Shown: positions 60,773 to 64,000 of the stretch, piece after piece
How positions within the stretch are numbered: position 1 is the first letter of the stretch
How the letters are laid out: each line of letters begins with the position of its first letter
Origin: Nakamurella sp040546275
GTDB taxonomy: Bacteria > Actinomycetota > Actinomycetes > Mycobacteriales > Nakamurellaceae
Direction of reading: 5' to 3'
Length of the DNA: 64,000 nt
Assembly: GCF_040546275.1 (NCBI RefSeq)
Contig: NZ_JBEPNO010000002.1
Location: 124,001-188,000, forward strand
Notes under the pieces: generated by a model
Database searches by the model: none
What the model was told of the DNA's origin: nothing
Seen by the model: the letters and a program-made list of their open reading frames with translations, nothing else
Position numbers and translations under genes: made by a program

Positions 60773-61474
60773 TCAGAGCCGCGCGGTCAGGGCCTCCGAG
60801 GCCTCGATCAGGTCACCGGCCCAGCGTTCCCCGGGCCGGCGTCCGATGCGTTCCACCGGCCCGGACACCGACACGGCGGCGATCACCTGGCCGCGCTGAT
60901 CGCGCACGGGGGCCGAAACCGACGCGACGCCCGCCTCACGTTCGGCAACGGACTGGGCCCAGCCACGGCGGCGTACCTCCACCAGAACCCGCTCGGTGAA
61001 GGAGGCCTCGAGGAGGATCGCCCGCATGGTCGCCGGATCGGCCCACGCGGTCAGTACTTTCGCGCCGGAACCGGCCGTCATCGGCAGGCGCGCCCCGAGC
61101 GGGACCGTATCGCGCAGGCCCGAAGTCGGTTCGGCCACAGCGATGCAGACGCGGGAGAAGCCGTCGGGTCGGTAGATCTGCACGCTCTCGCCAGTGCGGT
61201 CGCGTAGCCGGGGCAGGACGCCGGCTGCGGCGGCTACCAACAGGTCCGGTGCGCCGGCGGCCAGCACGGCGAGCATCGGCCCCGGGCGCCAGCGCCCGTT
61301 GGAGTCCCGGGCCAGCAGTCCGTGGACCTCCAGTCCGACCGCCAGACGATGGGCCGTCGCGCGCGGAAGCCCGGTGGCGGCGCACAATTCGGCCAGTCCA
61401 CTCGGCGCCGCGGTGGTGGCGCGTAGTACCTGCACCGCTTTGTCCAACACGCCGATACCGCTAGACTGTCCCAT
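60773..61474 (-). CDS. ndgR: IclR-family regulator, NdgR-like (amino acid control of leuCD)
   Basis: 233 residues: an N-terminal winged helix (SGIGVLDKAVQVLRATTAAP, ELCAATGLPRATAHRLAVGL) and a C-terminal IclR ligand domain (ESVQIYRPDGFSRVCIAVAE, GARLPMTAGSGAKVLTAW, ASVSAPVRDQRGQVIAAVSV). Position and orientation, divergent from leuC, match NdgR/LtbR of streptomycetes and corynebacteria, which control leuCD. NdgR proteins can also affect other amino acid genes. The start at 61474 gives the expected short N-terminus. Confidence 0.9.
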   Translation of the reverse strand: MGQSSGIGVLDKAVQVLRATTAAPSGLAELCAATGLPRATAHRLAVGLEVHGLLARDSNGRWRPGPMLAVLAAGAPDLLVAAAAGVLPRLRDRTGESVQIYRPDGFSRVCIAVAEPTSGLRDTVPLGARLPMTAGSGAKVLTAWADPATMRAILLEASFTERVLVEVRRRGWAQSVAEREAGVASVSAPVRDQRGQVIAAVSVSGPVERIGRRPGERWAGDLIEASEALTARL

Positions 61475-61480
61475 GCAGCG

Positions 61481-61501
61481 ATACTAGATTCCCGTATCGT
61501 G
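61481..61501. promoter_or_regulatory. Candidate NdgR operator in the ndgR-leuC spacer
   Basis: An inverted repeat, CGATAC-N9-GTATCG. A further GATACCGCTAGA copy at about 61456, within the start of ndgR, matches GATAC-TAGA of the left arm. The site lies 7 bp from the ndgR start and about 95 bp from leuC. Confidence 0.5.
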
Positions 61502-61595
61502 GGATGTCCACCTGGATGAAATCCGCCGTCCGCCACACCGACCCGTCCGCTGCATCGCCGCTGACCGGGCCGTCTGAGATCTCGAAAGGCCAGCA

Positions 61596-63017
61596 ATGGG
61601 GCGCACTCTCGCCGAGAAGGTATGGGAAGCACATGTCGTGCACCGAGCGGAGGGCGAGCCCGACCTGCTCTACATCGATCTCCACCTCGTCCACGAGGTG
61701 ACGAGCCCGCAGGCCTTCGAGGGTCTTCGGCTGACGGGACGAGAAGTCCGGCGGCCCGATCTGACCCTCGCGACCGAGGACCACAACGTTCCGACCATCG
61801 GCATCAATCTGCCGATCGCAGACGAGGTCTCGCGCACCCAGATCGAAAAACTCCGCTCCAACTGCGCCGAATTCGGGGTACGCCTCTTCCCGATGGGCGA
61901 CCGCGAGCAGGGCATCGTCCACGTGGTCGGGCCGCAGCTCGGCATCACCCAGCCCGGGATGACGATCGTCTGCGGTGACTCGCACACGTCGACGCATGGG
62001 GCGTTCGGTGCGCTGGCCTTCGGCATCGGCACCAGTGAGGTCGAGCACGTCCTGGCCACCCAGACGCTGCCGCTGAAGCCGTTCCGCACCATGGCGATCA
62101 CCGTCGACGGGGAACTGGCCCCCGGCGTGACGGCCAAGGACATCATTCTCGCCGTCATCGCCAAGATCGGGACCGGTGGGGGTCAGGGCTATGTACTCGA
62201 GTACCGCGGTTCGGCGATCCGTGCGTTGTCCATGGAGGCCCGGATGACGGTGGCCAACATGTCGATCGAAGCCGGAGCCAGGGCCGGGATGATCGCGCCC
62301 GACCAGACCACCTTCGAATACATCAAGGGCAAGCCGCACGCACCGGCCGACGCGGACTGGAACGCGGCGGTCGCCTACTGGTCCTCGCTGCCCACCGACG
62401 ACGACGCCGTGTTCGACGCGGAGGTGATCGTGGACGCCGCCGAGCTTTCGCCGTTCGTCACCTGGGGGACGAATCCCGGTCAGGGGCTGCCGCTCTCGGC
62501 CTCGGTGCCCGATCCGGAACTCATCGTTGACGACAACGAGCGGACCGCCGCGGAACGTGCCCTGGAATACATGGGCCTGACGGCCGGAACGCCGCTGCGC
62601 GACATCCGGGTCGACACGGTGTTTCTCGGCTCCTGCACCAACGGGCGCATCGAGGACCTCCGGGCCGCGGCCGCCATCCTGCAGGGCAAGCACATCGATG
62701 CCGGTCTGCGGATGCTGGTGGTTCCTGGGTCCATGCGGGTCAAGGCCCAGGCGGAAGCCGAAGGGCTGGACCGGATCTTCTCCGACGCCGGAGCGGAATG
62801 GCGCAGCGCGGGTTGCTCGATGTGCCTCGGGATGAACCCGGATCAGCTCGCGCCGGGGGAGCGCAGCGCTTCGACTTCCAACCGCAACTTCGAGGGTCGG
62901 CAGGGCAAGGGCGGTCGCACCCATCTGGTTTCGCCGTTGGTGGCGGCCGCGACCGCACTGCGCGGAACTCTGTCCTCTCCCGCCGATCTCGTCGGCGCCT
63001 CGACCCAGGAGTCCTGA
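61596..63017 (+). CDS. leuC: 3-isopropylmalate dehydratase large subunit
   Basis: 473 residues. The aconitase-type 4Fe-4S cysteines lie in FLGSCTNGRIEDLRAAA and CSMCLGMNPDQL. Other blocks are GDSHTSTHGAFGALAFGIGT, MSIEAGARAGMIAPDQTTF and ASTSNRNFEGRQGKGGRTHL. AAAGG precedes the ATG by six bases. Followed by leuD after 2 bp. Confidence 0.97.
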   Translation: MGRTLAEKVWEAHVVHRAEGEPDLLYIDLHLVHEVTSPQAFEGLRLTGREVRRPDLTLATEDHNVPTIGINLPIADEVSRTQIEKLRSNCAEFGVRLFPMGDREQGIVHVVGPQLGITQPGMTIVCGDSHTSTHGAFGALAFGIGTSEVEHVLATQTLPLKPFRTMAITVDGELAPGVTAKDIILAVIAKIGTGGGQGYVLEYRGSAIRALSMEARMTVANMSIEAGARAGMIAPDQTTFEYIKGKPHAPADADWNAAVAYWSSLPTDDDAVFDAEVIVDAAELSPFVTWGTNPGQGLPLSASVPDPELIVDDNERTAAERALEYMGLTAGTPLRDIRVDTVFLGSCTNGRIEDLRAAAAILQGKHIDAGLRMLVVPGSMRVKAQAEAEGLDRIFSDAGAEWRSAGCSMCLGMNPDQLAPGERSASTSNRNFEGRQGKGGRTHLVSPLVAAATALRGTLSSPADLVGASTQES

Positions 63018-63019
63018 CG

Positions 63020-63613
63020 ATGGAAGCCTTCACCACCCACACCGGCATCGGGATCCCGCTGCGACGCAGCAATGTCGACACCGACCAGATCATCCCGGCG
63101 GTTTATCTCAAGCGGATCACCCGCACCGGTTTCGAGGACGGGTTGTTCGCCGCCTGGCGGAGCGACCCGACCTTCGTGATCAACCAGCCGGCTTTCGCCG
63201 CCGGTTCGGTCCTCGTCGCAGGTGTTGATTTCGGGACGGGATCCTCCCGCGAGCACGCCGTCTGGGCCCTGATGGACTACGGCATCAAGGTTGTCATCTC
63301 CCCGCGGTTCGCGGACATCTTCCGGGGCAACTCGTCCAAGGGCGGACTGCTGGCGGCTCAGGTGAGCGAGTCGGATGTGGAGCTTCTCTGGAAGCTCCTG
63401 GAGAACGAACCGGGCACTCAGGTGACGGTCGATCTGACCCAGCAACTGATCTCGGCCGGGTCGCTGGTGATCGAATTCGAGATCGACCCGTACACCAAGT
63501 GGCGTCTGCTCGAGGGCTGGGACGACATCTCTTTGACCCTGCGACATGCCGACGAGATCACAAATTTTGAAACTTCTCGTCCAGCCTTCCTGCCGACCAC
63601 CACAGCCGTCTGA
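63020..63613 (+). CDS. leuD: 3-isopropylmalate dehydratase small subunit
   Basis: 197 residues. RRSNVDTDQIIPAVYLKRIT, VDFGTGSSREHAVWALMDYG and ISPRFADIFRGNSSKGGLL are the swivel-domain signatures. The ATG at 63020, with CAGGAG eight bases before it, starts 2 bp after the leuC stop. Confidence 0.97.
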   Translation: MEAFTTHTGIGIPLRRSNVDTDQIIPAVYLKRITRTGFEDGLFAAWRSDPTFVINQPAFAAGSVLVAGVDFGTGSSREHAVWALMDYGIKVVISPRFADIFRGNSSKGGLLAAQVSESDVELLWKLLENEPGTQVTVDLTQQLISAGSLVIEFEIDPYTKWRLLEGWDDISLTLRHADEITNFETSRPAFLPTTTAV

Positions 63614-63782
63614 CCGGGTCGGTTCGCAGCAACTTGCCTGCTGGATAGCTGCTGTGCTGCAATGGATGTGGTGTATCAAACCCCCTCCTGCTTGGTAGAT
63701 CGGTATGCAGTCCCAGGCCCGTCGGACGGCCCGCTCGGGGTCGAAATCCGTTGGAAGTGAACGGCATCGGCAGGCGTGGCGG

Positions 63783-63812
63783 TTGGCATTATGGGCGTTT
63801 GCGGCCTAACGT
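63783..63812 (+). promoter_or_regulatory. Promoter of the HU gene
   Basis: TTGGCA (63783-63788), an 18-bp spacer and TAACGT (63807-63812), about 55 bp before the HU start. The remainder of the 63614-63866 spacer shows nothing else that I can name. Confidence 0.55.
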
Positions 63813-63866
63813 GGGCGTCCAGTCGGCCCGATCATCCCCGACGGCCGGAAAGTCCTGGGAGGGACC

Positions 63867-64000
63867 GTGAACAAGACCGATCTCATCAATCAACTCGCGC
63901 AGCGACTTGATGGTGACAAGAAAGTGGCCCAGAACGCAGTCGAGGGCATCATCGACCTCGTCCAGCGGGAGGTGCAGCGCGGCGAGAACGTCTCGATCTC
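63867..64000 (+). CDS. hup: HU-family DNA-binding protein, N-terminal part
   Basis: The GTG at 63867 has a strong GGGAGGG upstream. The 44 visible residues (NKTDLINQLAQRLDGDKKVA, QNAVEGIIDLVQREVQRGEN) match the helical dimerisation half of HU. The rest lies beyond the window. leuCD followed by an HU gene is the usual actinobacterial order; in mycobacteria this HU carries a long basic C-terminal tail, which cannot be checked here. Confidence 0.93.
   Translation, partial: MNKTDLINQLAQRLDGDKKVAQNAVEGIIDLVQREVQRGENVSI

Overview
The window is high-GC DNA, dense with genes and with frequent 4-bp start/stop overlaps, GTG starts and leaderless starts. It carries a resuscitation-promoting factor, an IclR (NdgR-type) regulator divergent from leuCD, GatCAB, a DHA2 exporter, an ECF42-type sigma factor and an aerobic CobG-type cobalamin pathway. 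Together these indicate a soil-type actinobacterium, perhaps of the Nakamurella/Frankineae kind (inference). I see no insertion sequence, integrase, prophage or CRISPR array.

Layout. 1-1.5 kb: a two-gene cassette on the minus strand that resembles the Kiwa anti-phage system (KwaA membrane protein, KwaB-like DUF4868 protein cut by the window edge). 1.8-2.9 kb: a c-di-AMP (ydaO/yuaA) riboswitch in front of an Rpf/LysM lytic enzyme. 3-7 kb: cobG-cobH-cobIJ plus a GNAT. 7.2-14.3 kb: a GAF-EAL protein, a SHOCT protein, a self-regulated MarR-DHA2 exporter pair, an amidohydrolase and a Tat-lipoprotein hydrolase. 14.3-14.7 kb: a non-coding block with a phased 19-bp array and two inverted 81-bp palindromic elements. 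14.7-29.1 kb: the main cobalamin island: cobM/cobL (minus), then a cobalamin riboswitch driving a chelatase ATPase gene (frameshifted), cobO, a cobB-cobC fusion, bimodular cobA, a histidine phosphatase and cobS. These are followed by a DGPF/ECF42 pair, cobU, cobD and a cobK with an internal deletion. 29.2-33.7 kb: an ACT protein divergent from gatCAB.

33.8-49.6 kb: a sugar-dehydrogenase-like lipoprotein, three PH-domain membrane proteins around ilvD, a secreted CAP/TIG repeat protein, then the ilvBNC operon behind a BCAA-rich leader peptide and a Rho-independent attenuator, two membrane proteins, and serA. 49.9-53.4 kb: a secreted subtilase. 53.5-64 kb: leuB, cimA, an FAH-fold hydrolase, gltX, a HAD phosphatase, tRNA-Gln(CUG), tRNA-Glu(CUC), a hypothetical gene, ndgR-like iclR, leuC, leuD and the start of an HU gene.

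How it fits together. The right half is mostly branched-chain amino acid synthesis (ilvD, ilvBNC, leuB, cimA, leuCD) with two kinds of control, attenuation for ilv and an IclR regulator for leu. GatCAB, GltX and both tRNA substrates lie within 30 kb of one another, as the indirect Gln-tRNA route would need. The cobalamin island encodes most steps from uroporphyrinogen III to cobalamin, but two steps look damaged (chelatase ATPase, CobK). Either the pathway is decaying or these are consensus or assembly errors. A recurring oddity is short in-frame tandem repeats, often just before stop codons. Function calls come from reading the translations and motifs; no database search was run.
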